Source of the DNA: Nitrospirae bacterium RBG_13_39_12
GTDB lineage: Bacteria > Nitrospirota > Thermodesulfovibrionia > Thermodesulfovibrionales > SM23-35
Length of the DNA stretch: 32,695 nucleotides
Assembly: GCA_001805125.1 (NCBI GenBank)
Contig: MHEF01000103.1
Coordinates: 7,156-39,850, forward strand
Reading direction: 5' to 3'
This document shows positions 1 through 9,116 of this stretch, in pieces. Position 1 is the stretch's first letter. Each line of letters starts with the position of its first letter. Position numbers and translations under genes: made by a program. Under the pieces are notes generated by a model that saw only the letters and a list, made by a program, of their open reading frames with translations, made no database searches and had not been told where the DNA came from.

Positions 1-319
1 TCAGGGCATGGCCTCCAATAAGAATATCCATAGAGCCGATAGGCTTACCTGATTTTTCGAGTGCAGCACGGATAGTCCCGTAAGCCTCCGCTGCCTTCTC
101 GTCAAAATCAGCGATTTCAAGGGGAAGGGTAAATTCTACAAGGGCCTGCTGGTTCTTCTGGACATGCTGACTTTTGGCAGCACCATACCGGAATTCAGCA
201 AGTGTTATAGAAGAAATGCCGATATCACCTACTGAACAGTCTGAAAACCGCTTAAGGACTTTCGAAGGCTTCTGCTTTATGAGGTAAATGCAGATATTGG
301 TATCGAGCATGAACTTCAT
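1..319 (-). CDS. vapC: VapC-like PIN-domain toxin (3' end truncated by window edge)
   Basis: Minus-strand reading from cat at 317-319 gives MKFMLDTNICIYLIKQKPSKVLKRFSDCSVGDIGISSITLAEFRYGAAKS..., a PIN-domain start (MLDTNICIYL). Its ATG overlaps the stop of the antitoxin ORF (ATGA). Confidence 0.9.
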   Translation of the reverse strand, partial: MKFMLDTNICIYLIKQKPSKVLKRFSDCSVGDIGISSITLAEFRYGAAKSQHVQKNQQALVEFTLPLEIADFDEKAAEAYGTIRAALEKSGKPIGSMDILIGGHAL

Positions 320-546
320 CGGAAATCCTCTCTCTTTTGAAGCCTTGGCTGTCTTCTCTCAGTCATAAAGTCATCAGAGAATTTATTGAGGCTATTGAAC
401 AATGACTCCCATGATTCTCCCGCAGGAATAAGCATGACGACATTCCCGGACTTCTTGATAAAAACATGATCGTCCGGAAACCTGAACTCCTTGGGTAACC
501 GTACTGCCTGACTCTGGCCATTCTGAAAAAGCTTGGCGGTCTTCAT
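316..546 (-). CDS. vapB: VapB-like antitoxin (SpoVT/AbrB type)
   Basis: ORF MKTAKLFQNGQSQAVRLPKEFRF..., a typical VapB N-terminus, directly upstream of vapC. Confidence 0.9.
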   Translation of the reverse strand: MKTAKLFQNGQSQAVRLPKEFRFPDDHVFIKKSGNVVMLIPAGESWESLFNSLNKFSDDFMTERRQPRLQKREDFR

Positions 547-559
547 AGCATACCTCCCT

Positions 560-592
560 AAAAATATATATTATAAGTATATATTATATAAT
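560..592. promoter_or_regulatory. AT-rich inverted repeat upstream of vapB, possible autoregulatory operator/promoter
   Basis: tatatattataagtatatattatat: TATATA arms around a short centre, immediately 5' of vapB. Confidence 0.35.
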
Positions 593-800
593 TCCTCTTT
601 GCAAGACATTGCGAAATTCATCCTCCGGCTATGAAATCAAGCGATAAAACTTACGTGAAAAAAATCGTGAAATGAGCATATCAAAAAGTATCAAAACACA
701 TCAAACTATATAGAAACATAAAAACCGCTTGAGACTTTGATCGGCAAGCACATATCTGGAATTTTCAAGCATTTGTAAAATCCCTCGGATAGGTTTCCTA

Positions 801-821
801 AATCCCGATGCTTTCGGGATT
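801..821. repeat. Intergenic hairpin AATCCCGA-tgctt-TCGGGATT
   Basis: Perfect 8-bp inverted repeat; a second intergenic hairpin with the same TCCCGA/TCGGGA arms is at 12093-12110. Confidence 0.6.
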
Positions 822-997
822 CAATTCCTGCAGGGGGTACCATACTTTTAATGGTCTCTTAGCTTTATTTAGATAATATCTTAGCAAGTAATTCATTTTA
901 AAGTATATTTCATATCTAACATGCATAGTTATAACCTCAAAAATTGAGATTTTCAGGTTATATTTTCTCTTAAAGTTTTTGGCCTTTAAATAGAATC

Positions 998-1399
998 TTA
1001 TTTTTTTACCTCTTTTACATGCAATGGAACACTCTTGCGGACCTCATTATTCATGAGAATCTTAAATTCATAGACTCCAAAATCCTCAAATTTTATATTA
1101 TTCAATTGAATGATATGATTTATCCTCACCTGCTCACCAGGTGGCGGCGACCCAAACTTTAAGTCCCCTGCCATAGATAATTTTTTTACTCCATCAGCAT
1201 TAATCAACTCAATCGCAAGCTTATGCTCCTTGTTAGCGTCCCCTCTATCTGCCTCAAGTGTCATTACCAGTTGCATTTGTGGATGTGTAGCTGGGAGACT
1301 TTGCGCACTGATCCGGTCAAAAATCCCTGTTATGTTTAATTTTCCTTCCCTTGAAACGTTTGCACAATCAGCTAACAAAGCCAAAGTAATTTGAACCAT
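998..1399 (-). CDS. DUF6941-family protein
   Basis: MVQITLALLADCANVSREGKLNITGIFDRI... matches the typical start of this small family. ATG at 1399 preferred over the ORF-track start 1432 (SD-like aaggaggga just upstream). Confidence 0.7.
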   Translation of the reverse strand: MVQITLALLADCANVSREGKLNITGIFDRISAQSLPATHPQMQLVMTLEADRGDANKEHKLAIELINADGVKKLSMAGDLKFGSPPPGEQVRINHIIQLNNIKFEDFGVYEFKILMNNEVRKSVPLHVKEVKK

Positions 1400-1616
1400 G
1401 ATTCCCTCCTTGTGTTTTAAGGAGTATAACAAATTTCCATTATGTTGGTTACTTTGTCAGCATGCTATTACCCCAAATGCAATTCACGGTAGGCATATGT
1501 GTAGCAAAGGCTCTTGAGCAGCACCTTTGTGAGCGGTTTAATGACTCAGATAATGTGCACGTTTTCATTTATATCGTTTAAATAACCATGTATGCGCAAA
1601 TTCTGCATTCAAGAGA

Positions 1617-1663
1617 TTTTGTCGCCCCGGCGACTCGCTGAGGAGAGATACATATGTGTCTGC
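1617..1663 (+). repeat. Structured leader-like module, copy A (hairpin GTCGC-cccg-GCGAC, then TCGCTGAGGAGA ... ATGTGTCTGC)
   Basis: Aligns by eye with 12210-12253 (TCACCGAGGAGA...ATGTCTGC); the hairpin arms differ but pair in both copies. Confidence 0.5.
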
Positions 1664-1774
1664 CAGCTTTAAAATCTAACTGCATTATTCGGGCTAAGGA
1701 ATATCCATTATTATTCATTTATTTTCAATACGTTTTATGGAATATTGTTATATAATTTTAGGGGAATTGTATAA

Positions 1775-2197
1775 ATGCCAGTATTTGTTATTCATGAACA
1801 TCATGCAAAGAGACTGCATTTTGACCTGAGACTTGAGATAGACAAGGCACTAAAATCATGGGCTATACCAAAAGGCCCGTCAATGAATCCAAAAGAAAAA
1901 CGGCTTGCAATTATGGTAGAAGACCATCCTCTCGATTATGCAACTTTTGAAGGTAAAATACCTGAAGGGATGTATGGCGCTGGTACTGTGCTGATATGGG
2001 ATAAAGGTAAATTCGAAATTACAGATGGAAGCCTGCAGCAGGGAAAACTCGATATTGTATTCTACGGTAAAAATCTTAAGGGAGCATTTGCCCTTGCAAA
2101 GATGTACGGCAAGGATAAAGAATGGCTGTTGATTAAAAAGAAAGATAAATATGCAGATTACAAGTTTGTGTTAGAAAACGTTCTCAAGGTCAGATAG
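1775..2197 (+). CDS. Standalone DNA ligase D 3'-phosphoesterase (PE) domain protein
   Basis: FVIHEHHAKRLHFDLRLEIDKALKSWAIPKGPS...DHPLDYATFEGKIPEGMYGAGTVLIWDKG is the LigD PE domain signature; 140 aa with no ligase or polymerase domain. Confidence 0.92.
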   Translation: MPVFVIHEHHAKRLHFDLRLEIDKALKSWAIPKGPSMNPKEKRLAIMVEDHPLDYATFEGKIPEGMYGAGTVLIWDKGKFEITDGSLQQGKLDIVFYGKNLKGAFALAKMYGKDKEWLLIKKKDKYADYKFVLENVLKVR

Positions 2198-2335
2198 AAA
2201 TTTTGAATATAAGCAGTTATCAATTTCTCAAACAATAAAGGCATTTTTGCAGATGAGCAGTTTAAAATAGTTAAAAGTCTGTTTTTACTGTATATCTTGA
2301 CAAATAATTCCCGGACTACCTATACTTTTCTCATT

Positions 2336-3043
2336 GTGGATCAGAGCACACAAGAGCTCTACGAGCTTGCAACACAGCTTTTCGAGGAGGGCAAATACTC
2401 GGAAGCGGAGCCAATTCTCAAAGATATAATCAGCTCTAACCCTAAATTTGCTGACATACACAACAAGCTCGGAATAATCTCGCATGTCAATGGTGAGCTT
2501 AGACAGGCCTCTCAATATTTTGAAAAAGCGCTTCAATTAAACCCAAATTATACTGAAGCCTCACTGAACCTTGCTATCACCTACAATGAAATGGGTGAAT
2601 TTAAAAAAGCCCAAGAAGTCTTTTCAGTCGCAGCACAGATTGCTCACCCCACACCTGCTACAATTGATCCCTTTGTTGCAGGCAAGCTTGCCAATGAGCA
2701 CTATAAGTTAGGGAACATTTACATGGATTTAGGCATGAATGATGAAGCAATAGAAGAATACTATAAGGCAATAAAACTGTACCATCGGCTTCCTGATGTG
2801 CACACAATGCTTGGCAAGGCTTTGAGAAACAAGGGGCTCATAGAAGATGCTATAGTTCATTTTGTCAAGGCAAAAGAGATAAATCCTAATTATGGAGCTG
2901 CCTGGATACAACTTGGCCTGAGTTACTATATGAAAGGCCTTATAGGTCTTGCCTTTGAAGAATGGGAAAAGGCACTTGAACACAATCCTGGACTTAAAGA
3001 AGCAGAAGCATATCTCAGGCTTCTTAAAAAAGAGGACAAGTAG
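2336..3043 (+). CDS. Tetratricopeptide-repeat protein
   Basis: Multiple TPR units (ADIHNKLGIISHVNGELRQASQYFEKALQLNPNYTEASLNLA...). GTG at 2336 preferred over the TTG at 2297. Confidence 0.85.
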   Translation: MDQSTQELYELATQLFEEGKYSEAEPILKDIISSNPKFADIHNKLGIISHVNGELRQASQYFEKALQLNPNYTEASLNLAITYNEMGEFKKAQEVFSVAAQIAHPTPATIDPFVAGKLANEHYKLGNIYMDLGMNDEAIEEYYKAIKLYHRLPDVHTMLGKALRNKGLIEDAIVHFVKAKEINPNYGAAWIQLGLSYYMKGLIGLAFEEWEKALEHNPGLKEAEAYLRLLKKEDK

Positions 3044-3049
3044 TCTGCT

Positions 3050-4024
3050 GTGTCCCTCCTTGAAGTAAGGGACCTTGATGTTTTTTTTAAATCAAGAGTT
3101 AAGCCTACAAAAGTTATATCATGTCTTAATTTCTATATTGAGGAGGCCAGGGTATTCGGCCTAGTCGGTGAAAGCGGATGTGGTAAAAGTCTTACCGCCC
3201 TTTCAATTATGGGAATCCTTCCACAAAATGCAGTGGCAGAAGGCGAGATAATTTTCAAAGGCAAAAACCTGCTGAAACTTGATAGCGAATCTTTGAGAAG
3301 ACTCAGGGGAAAAGAACTTACAATGATATTCCAGGAACCGATGACTTCACTTAATCCCGTACTAACAGTCGGTTATCAGATAGCAGAGGTTTTTACAACT
3401 CATATGGGCATGTCAAAGAAAGAGGCAATGAATAGTTCCATAGAACTTTTGAAAGCTGTTAAAATCCCTTCTCCTGAAGTACGGATAAAGGAGTATCCAC
3501 ATCAAATGTCCGGCGGGATGAGACAGAGGGTTATGATTGCAATGGCAATAGCCTGCAAACCATCCTTGCTGATTGCTGACGAACCGACAACAGCTCTTGA
3601 TGTAACGATACAAGCGCAGATACTTGATCTTCTCAGGAATCTCAGGCGAGAAAGGAATATGGCCATTTTGCTTATAACCCACGACATCGGGGTTATTGCT
3701 GAAAATGCTGAAATAGCCGCTGTAATGTATGCAGGAAGGATTGTTGAGATTTCTAACGTTTCTCATCTTCTCGAAATACCAAAACACCCTTACACTATGG
3801 GTCTTTTAGAATCCCTTCCTAAAAGAAAAGGCGTTCCCTTAAAACCTATTTCAGGCTCTGTACCAAAGCCTGATGAACTGCCGCCCGGCTGCAAGTTTTC
3901 AAATAGATGCCCTTACATGATACCGGCCTGTCAGAAAGAGGAGCCTGCTTTAAGAGAGATTACTCCAGGTCATTTTTCAAGGTGTATAAAATCAGAGGAA
4001 ATTAAATGGACATCATTAATGTAG
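3050..4024 (+). CDS. dppD: Oligo/dipeptide ABC transporter ATP-binding protein (DppD/OppD type)
   Basis: Walker A GESGCGKS, signature SGGMRQR, Walker B LLIADEPTTALDVT, C-terminal PPGCKFSNRCPYM; GTG start. Confidence 0.93.
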   Translation: MSLLEVRDLDVFFKSRVKPTKVISCLNFYIEEARVFGLVGESGCGKSLTALSIMGILPQNAVAEGEIIFKGKNLLKLDSESLRRLRGKELTMIFQEPMTSLNPVLTVGYQIAEVFTTHMGMSKKEAMNSSIELLKAVKIPSPEVRIKEYPHQMSGGMRQRVMIAMAIACKPSLLIADEPTTALDVTIQAQILDLLRNLRRERNMAILLITHDIGVIAENAEIAAVMYAGRIVEISNVSHLLEIPKHPYTMGLLESLPKRKGVPLKPISGSVPKPDELPPGCKFSNRCPYMIPACQKEEPALREITPGHFSRCIKSEEIKWTSLM

Positions 4025-4956
4025 TCGCACTAAGGAAATATTTCCCTGTCAAAAAAAAGCTTTTCAGCGGACAAGAATACGTTAAAGCTGTTGACGGAAT
4101 TAATTTTTCTGTTAAAGACGGTGAGGTTTTCTCACTGGTTGGAGAAAGTGGTTGCGGGAAATCGACTGTAGCGAGACTTGTTGTCAAGTTGATTCCGCCA
4201 ACCTCAGGAAAGGTTTTTTTTAAAGGAACCGATATTGGTGAACTTAAAGGGAACTCTCTACGGGAATTCAGGAAATCAGTACAGATTATATTTCAGGACC
4301 CCTTTGCATCATTAAATCCCAGGATGACTGTATTAGATACAATCTCAGAACCACTTAAAATACACAGAGTTGTTCAAAAATCTGAAATTGGAGACAAGGT
4401 TATCAGCCTATTAAGGAGTGTCGGGCTTCAGTCTGATATTTTAAACCGCTACCCCCATGAATTCAGTGGGGGACAGAGGCAAAGGATATGTATTGCAAGA
4501 GCACTTGCAGTGTCCCCAAAGTTAATAGTTGCCGACGAACCTCTTTCCGCACTGGATGTATCGATACAGGCACAGATACTTAATATACTTCAGGAACTTA
4601 AAAGAAAATCGAATATCTCTTTCCTTTTCATAAGCCATGAATTAAGAGTAGTTCAATATTTCAGTGATGAAGTAGCTGTTATGTATCTTGGCAATATCGT
4701 TGAATATTCAAAAGCAGACGACCTCTTCGATAATCCGCTTCATCCCTATACCATTATTCTTCTTTCTTCAGCCCCCAAGATAAAACCCGATGGAGGGAAA
4801 AAACCTATCCTAAAGGGGGACATACCAAGTCCTATCAATATTCCGCCCGGATGTCCTTTTCACCCAAGATGCCCTAAAAGATTTGAACAATGTGATAAAG
4901 TCGTACCTGAATTAAAGGAAATAAATGGCAGACATGTATCATGCCTATTATTCTAA
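4006..4956 (+). CDS. dppF: Oligo/dipeptide ABC transporter ATP-binding protein (DppF/OppF type)
   Basis: GESGCGKS, FSGGQRQRICIARAL, LIVADEPLSALDVSIQAQ, PPGCPFHPRCP; overlaps the end of dppD. Confidence 0.93.
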   Translation: MDIINVVALRKYFPVKKKLFSGQEYVKAVDGINFSVKDGEVFSLVGESGCGKSTVARLVVKLIPPTSGKVFFKGTDIGELKGNSLREFRKSVQIIFQDPFASLNPRMTVLDTISEPLKIHRVVQKSEIGDKVISLLRSVGLQSDILNRYPHEFSGGQRQRICIARALAVSPKLIVADEPLSALDVSIQAQILNILQELKRKSNISFLFISHELRVVQYFSDEVAVMYLGNIVEYSKADDLFDNPLHPYTIILLSSAPKIKPDGGKKPILKGDIPSPINIPPGCPFHPRCPKRFEQCDKVVPELKEINGRHVSCLLF

Positions 4957-5019
4957 AGATAAATTTCCTACTACAATTTTGTTGACTTCCATATTTCTAT
5001 GTTGTATTTTCAAACCGAT

Positions 5020-5577
5020 ATGAAAACCAGATTGATACAACTTATAATTGAAAAGGCTTTTAAATACAGTAAAAAGCCCATTTTTAAACTCGTATCAGGC
5101 AAAAAGAGCAACTATTATTTCAACTGTAAGGCTATAACCCTTCACCCAGAGGGCATGTATCTCATAGGGAATATTATTTTTGATCTAATAAAAGATATAA
5201 ATATAAAAGGAATTGGCGGACTCACGCTCGGTGCAGACCCCATTGCATATGCAGTAACGTATACGTCTTATCTCAAAGAAAAACCCGTTGAGGCCTTTGT
5301 AGTCCGTAAGAAACCAAAGACTCACGGTACAATGTTGTGGATCGAGGGTAATGTAAAAAAAGGCGACAGGGTAGTAATTGTTGACGATGTTATCACAACC
5401 GGCAAATCAACCATTGAGGCAATCAACAGGTCAAAAGAAGAAGGACTTTATATTATAAAAGTAATATCCTTAATCGACAGGCAGGAAGGCGGTCGGGAAG
5501 CAGTCGAGGCTTCAGGTTATAAACTTGACACAATTATCACAAAAGATGAAGTAATGAAGCATTTCAAAAAACTTTAG
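5020..5577 (+). CDS. pyrE: Orotate phosphoribosyltransferase
   Basis: PRPP motif VVIVDDVITTGKSTIEAI and FKLVSGKKSNYYFNCK; ATG at 5020 preferred over 4999. Confidence 0.92.
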   Translation: MKTRLIQLIIEKAFKYSKKPIFKLVSGKKSNYYFNCKAITLHPEGMYLIGNIIFDLIKDINIKGIGGLTLGADPIAYAVTYTSYLKEKPVEAFVVRKKPKTHGTMLWIEGNVKKGDRVVIVDDVITTGKSTIEAINRSKEEGLYIIKVISLIDRQEGGREAVEASGYKLDTIITKDEVMKHFKKL

Positions 5578-5589
5578 CATAATAAGTGC

Positions 5590-6453
5590 TTACTGTCTAC
5601 TGTCTGCTTCCCAAAGTCTCGGATCTATAGAGTCTCGTATCCCCTCACCGAGGAGATTATATCCGAGGACAGTAATTAAAATAGCAAGTCCAGGAAAAAC
5701 AGACAACCACCATGCTATCTCAATATTGTCTTTCCCTAACGTAAGGATGTTTCCCCAGCTCGGATCCGGAGGCTGGATCCCTATGCCCAGAAAACTTAGA
5801 GCTGATTCCACAAGAACAGCACCTGCTATCCCTAAGATTGCGGAAACCAGTACTGGAGCCATACTGTTTACCATTATATGTCTGAAGATTATTCTATAAT
5901 CGGTTGCTCCCAATGCCTTTGCAGCTAGAACGAACTCCCTTTCTTTTAAAGACAGGAATTCAGCCCTCACAAGCCGTGCAACTCCCATCCATGACGTTAT
6001 GCCAATAACTATCATAATGTTCCAGATACTTGGACCGACAAATGCAATAACAGCAAGGATGAGAAAGAATGTTGGTATAGAAAGCATGATATCAATAAAC
6101 CTCATGATAACCCTTTCCGTCCACCCGCTGTAATATCCAGATAGAGCTCCTAAAATCATTCCTATAAGAGACGCTATACCAACAGCAACAAACCCTACTG
6201 CGAGTGATATGCGCGCACCCCATATCATCCTGCTTAACAAATCCCTGCCGAGATCATCAGTCCCTAGCGGGTGCTTAAAGCTGGGGGGTTCGAGGATCTC
6301 TTTTCTATCAATTTCATCCGGGCTGTAAGGTGAAACAAGAGGTGCAAGAAAAGCTGCAATGAATAAACATAAAACAATCATCCCGCCTGCAACTGCAAGT
6401 TTATTCTTCCTAAACCTTTGCCAGAACAATTTTTTTGGTGAATAAATACTCAT
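5590..6453 (-). CDS. dppC: Peptide ABC transporter permease (DppC/OppC)
   Basis: N-terminal TM, HPLGTDDLGRDLLSRMIWGARISL and EREFVLAAKALGATDYRIIFRHI...; ATG at 6453 preferred over the TTG at 6489. Confidence 0.92.
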   Translation of the reverse strand: MSIYSPKKLFWQRFRKNKLAVAGGMIVLCLFIAAFLAPLVSPYSPDEIDRKEILEPPSFKHPLGTDDLGRDLLSRMIWGARISLAVGFVAVGIASLIGMILGALSGYYSGWTERVIMRFIDIMLSIPTFFLILAVIAFVGPSIWNIMIVIGITSWMGVARLVRAEFLSLKEREFVLAAKALGATDYRIIFRHIMVNSMAPVLVSAILGIAGAVLVESALSFLGIGIQPPDPSWGNILTLGKDNIEIAWWLSVFPGLAILITVLGYNLLGEGIRDSIDPRLWEADSRQ

Positions 6454-6460
6454 GATTTTT

Positions 6461-7459
6461 TTATTTCGACCGTATCCTCGGGTCAGCAAACATATAACCG
6501 ATATCTGCCATTAAGTTTCCCATAAGTGTCAGTATCGCACCAATTGTTAAGATACACATGACCAAAGGATAATCCCTCGTCATGACACTCATGTAAAACA
6601 ACTGTCCCATTCCAGGGATTCCGAATATACTTTCGATTATAACGCTTCCACCTATGAGTCCAGGCACAGAAAGACCGAGCAAGGTAATAATTGGGAGAAG
6701 TGCGTTTTTAAATGCATGTTTATAAATAACCTTTTTTTCATGTAACCCCTTTGACCTGGCAACTGTCACAAAATCCTGTCTGATTACTTCGAGCATGCTG
6801 CTACGCATAAATCGTGAAAGCCCTGCGAGTCCCACAAATGCTGATACAAAAACTGGCAGAATGAGATGAGACCCCCTGTCCCATATCTTTCCAAGCAAAG
6901 ACAGGGAATCATAATTCATTGACTTCAGCCCTGATATCGGAAGCCAGTCGAGATATACGCCGAAGAGAATCATCAAAAGAAGGGCAAGCCAGAATGAAGG
7001 TGTAGCGAATCCTATAAATACAAAGGTTGTGGTTATCTTATCATAAAAGGAATACTGGCGAGTCGCAGAAGATACGCCGATAGGTATTGCAATAACAAAG
7101 ATAACAAACATTGAAAGGATATTTATCAGAAATGTTATAAAGAGTCTCCTTTCTAACAGCGGTTGTTTTGTATCCCATATTTTTTCCATCACCGGTCTTC
7201 TGTCTGTAGAAAAGGATTCACCAAAATCCAATTTTGTAATCCTTTTCAGCCATATCCAATATTGTTCTATTATTGGCTTATCAAGGCCGTATAACTTTTC
7301 GAGCCTCTCACGAGCTTCAGGTGTAATCTTTGGATTCATCTCTGTCAATACATCTGTAGGTTTTCCAGGGGCAAGATGAATTATGAAAAATGAAAGCAGG
7401 GTAATACCGAACAGGGTCGGGACCATTTCAAGCAGCCGTTTAAAAAGATATGCAAACAT
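6461..7459 (-). CDS. dppB: Peptide ABC transporter permease (DppB/OppB)
   Basis: [36 protein letters not shown]..., the canonical DppB N-terminus. Confidence 0.93.
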   Translation of the reverse strand: MFAYLFKRLLEMVPTLFGITLLSFFIIHLAPGKPTDVLTEMNPKITPEARERLEKLYGLDKPIIEQYWIWLKRITKLDFGESFSTDRRPVMEKIWDTKQPLLERRLFITFLINILSMFVIFVIAIPIGVSSATRQYSFYDKITTTFVFIGFATPSFWLALLLMILFGVYLDWLPISGLKSMNYDSLSLLGKIWDRGSHLILPVFVSAFVGLAGLSRFMRSSMLEVIRQDFVTVARSKGLHEKKVIYKHAFKNALLPIITLLGLSVPGLIGGSVIIESIFGIPGMGQLFYMSVMTRDYPLVMCILTIGAILTLMGNLMADIGYMFADPRIRSK

Positions 7460-9097
7460 TTAAGGTTCCATTATATTGTGCCTCTGTAGCTTTTTTGGCA
7501 CATACCATTGATATAGGTTATAGCTGATACCTATCGGTGAAGGTTTTATCCCTCTGAACCGTACATGAACAATAGGAGTTGCATCAGGGACGTATAAAAA
7601 GATGTAAGGTAATTCATAAGCGAGTATTTCCTGTATTCTATAATAAGCCTTTTTTCTTTGTTCAATGTTAAATGTCCTGCGTCCTTTCTCAAGGAGTTCA
7701 TCCACTTCAGGGTTATTGAAACTTATAAAGTTAAACTCTTTCTCCTTTGTCTTACTCGAATGCCATATATCATACTGGTCAGGGTCAATACCAATGCTCC
7801 ATCCAAGCATAACCGCCTGAAACCGTCTCTTATCAATGAATTCATTTATGAACGTACTCCATTCGAGCATCCTTATTTCTACTTTAATGCCAACCTGCTT
7901 AAGTCTCCACTGTATTATGGTTGCTGTGTTTTTTCTCAGATTGTTCCCCATATTCGTAAGTATAGTAAAATCAAAATTCTTACCATCTTTTTCAATGATG
8001 CCGTCACCATTCGTATCCACCCATCCAGCCTCTTTCAAGAGATGCTTGGATTTCTCCGGATTATATTCATACTTCTTCACATTCGGATTATACGGCCAGG
8101 TATTCGGAACATACGGCCCTGTTGCGGGGCTTCCGAGGCCAAAAAGAACAACGTCTATAATTTCGCTTTTATCAATCGCATGGGCTATCGCCTGTCTCAC
8201 CCGCTTGTCCTGAAACCACGGATGTTTTAAATTGAACCCGAGATATGTATAGGAGAATACGGGATAACGAAATTTCTGGAAGTTATTTTTGAAAAAACTG
8301 TTATCAGTTTGTTTTGTATATTGAATCGGTGTCAATCCCATCATATCAATACCGCCTGCCTGGAGTTCAAGGAACATCGTTGCAGAGTCAGGTATTACCC
8401 TGTAAATATAATGGTCAATATAAGGCCTAGCCTCAAAGTAACCCCTATTTGAATCAAGTATCAGTTCCTGCCCCGCAGTCCACTTATTTAGTTTGTAAGG
8501 CCCCATACCAACAGGGTTTCTCCCGAAATCTATCTTTGTTATTTCTTTGCCTTCAAGAAGATGTTTTGGAAGGACAACTAAATTCCCCCATGAAGAAAGC
8601 GCAGGCGCAAAAGGCTTTTCATAGGTGACCCTGAATGTATATTTATCGATAACCTCAGCCTTTTTTACCTGAAGATAATCACCCTGATATGCTGTAGGAG
8701 TCTTTTCATTAATTATCGTCTTATAGCCGAACATCACATCATCAGCCGTAAACTCAACCCCATCAGTCCACTTTACACTTTTTCTCAAGTGGAAGGTTAT
8801 AACAAGCCCGTCAGGAGAAATATCCCAGGATTCAGCAAGGTCACCAATAACGCTGAGGTCTGTATCGTATTTGACAAGGCCATTAAATATTAACCCCGCA
8901 ACATCGTGAGAGGCACTATCACCAGCAAGCATTGGAATCAGAACACTTGGCTCACCTATAGATCCCGCTATCAAAGTATCTCCATATGCGGGTCTGTAAG
9001 TATCATCTTTGAGGTCTGCTTGTATTGTCTTTGAGGTTCTACTTTCGCAGCCAAACATAACCAGGATAATTAGCAGAAGATAAACAACTTTTTTCAT
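7460..9097 (-). CDS. dppA: Peptide-binding lipoprotein (SBP family 5, DppA/OppA type)
   Basis: Signal/lipobox-like MKKVVYLLLIILVMFGCES, then DTLIAGSIGEPSVLIPMLAGDSASHDVAGLIFNGLVKYD...; ATG at 9097 preferred over 9136. Confidence 0.9.
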   Translation of the reverse strand: MKKVVYLLLIILVMFGCESRTSKTIQADLKDDTYRPAYGDTLIAGSIGEPSVLIPMLAGDSASHDVAGLIFNGLVKYDTDLSVIGDLAESWDISPDGLVITFHLRKSVKWTDGVEFTADDVMFGYKTIINEKTPTAYQGDYLQVKKAEVIDKYTFRVTYEKPFAPALSSWGNLVVLPKHLLEGKEITKIDFGRNPVGMGPYKLNKWTAGQELILDSNRGYFEARPYIDHYIYRVIPDSATMFLELQAGGIDMMGLTPIQYTKQTDNSFFKNNFQKFRYPVFSYTYLGFNLKHPWFQDKRVRQAIAHAIDKSEIIDVVLFGLGSPATGPYVPNTWPYNPNVKKYEYNPEKSKHLLKEAGWVDTNGDGIIEKDGKNFDFTILTNMGNNLRKNTATIIQWRLKQVGIKVEIRMLEWSTFINEFIDKRRFQAVMLGWSIGIDPDQYDIWHSSKTKEKEFNFISFNNPEVDELLEKGRRTFNIEQRKKAYYRIQEILAYELPYIFLYVPDATPIVHVRFRGIKPSPIGISYNLYQWYVPKKLQRHNIMEP

Positions 9098-9116
9098 AAA
9101 TCTTGTTGATAGTATT

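Noticed and set aside
827-834. CCTGCAGG 8-bp palindrome
   Set aside because: Single short palindrome (an SbfI-type site) with no supporting context; likely chance.
2285-2536. 83-aa minus ORF opposite the TPR gene
   Set aside because: Shadow ORF; the plus strand has clear TPR periodicity.
7658-8230. 190-aa and 125-aa + strand ORFs antisense to dppA
   Set aside because: No recognisable domain or SD; the opposite strand is a convincing SBP_bac_5 gene.
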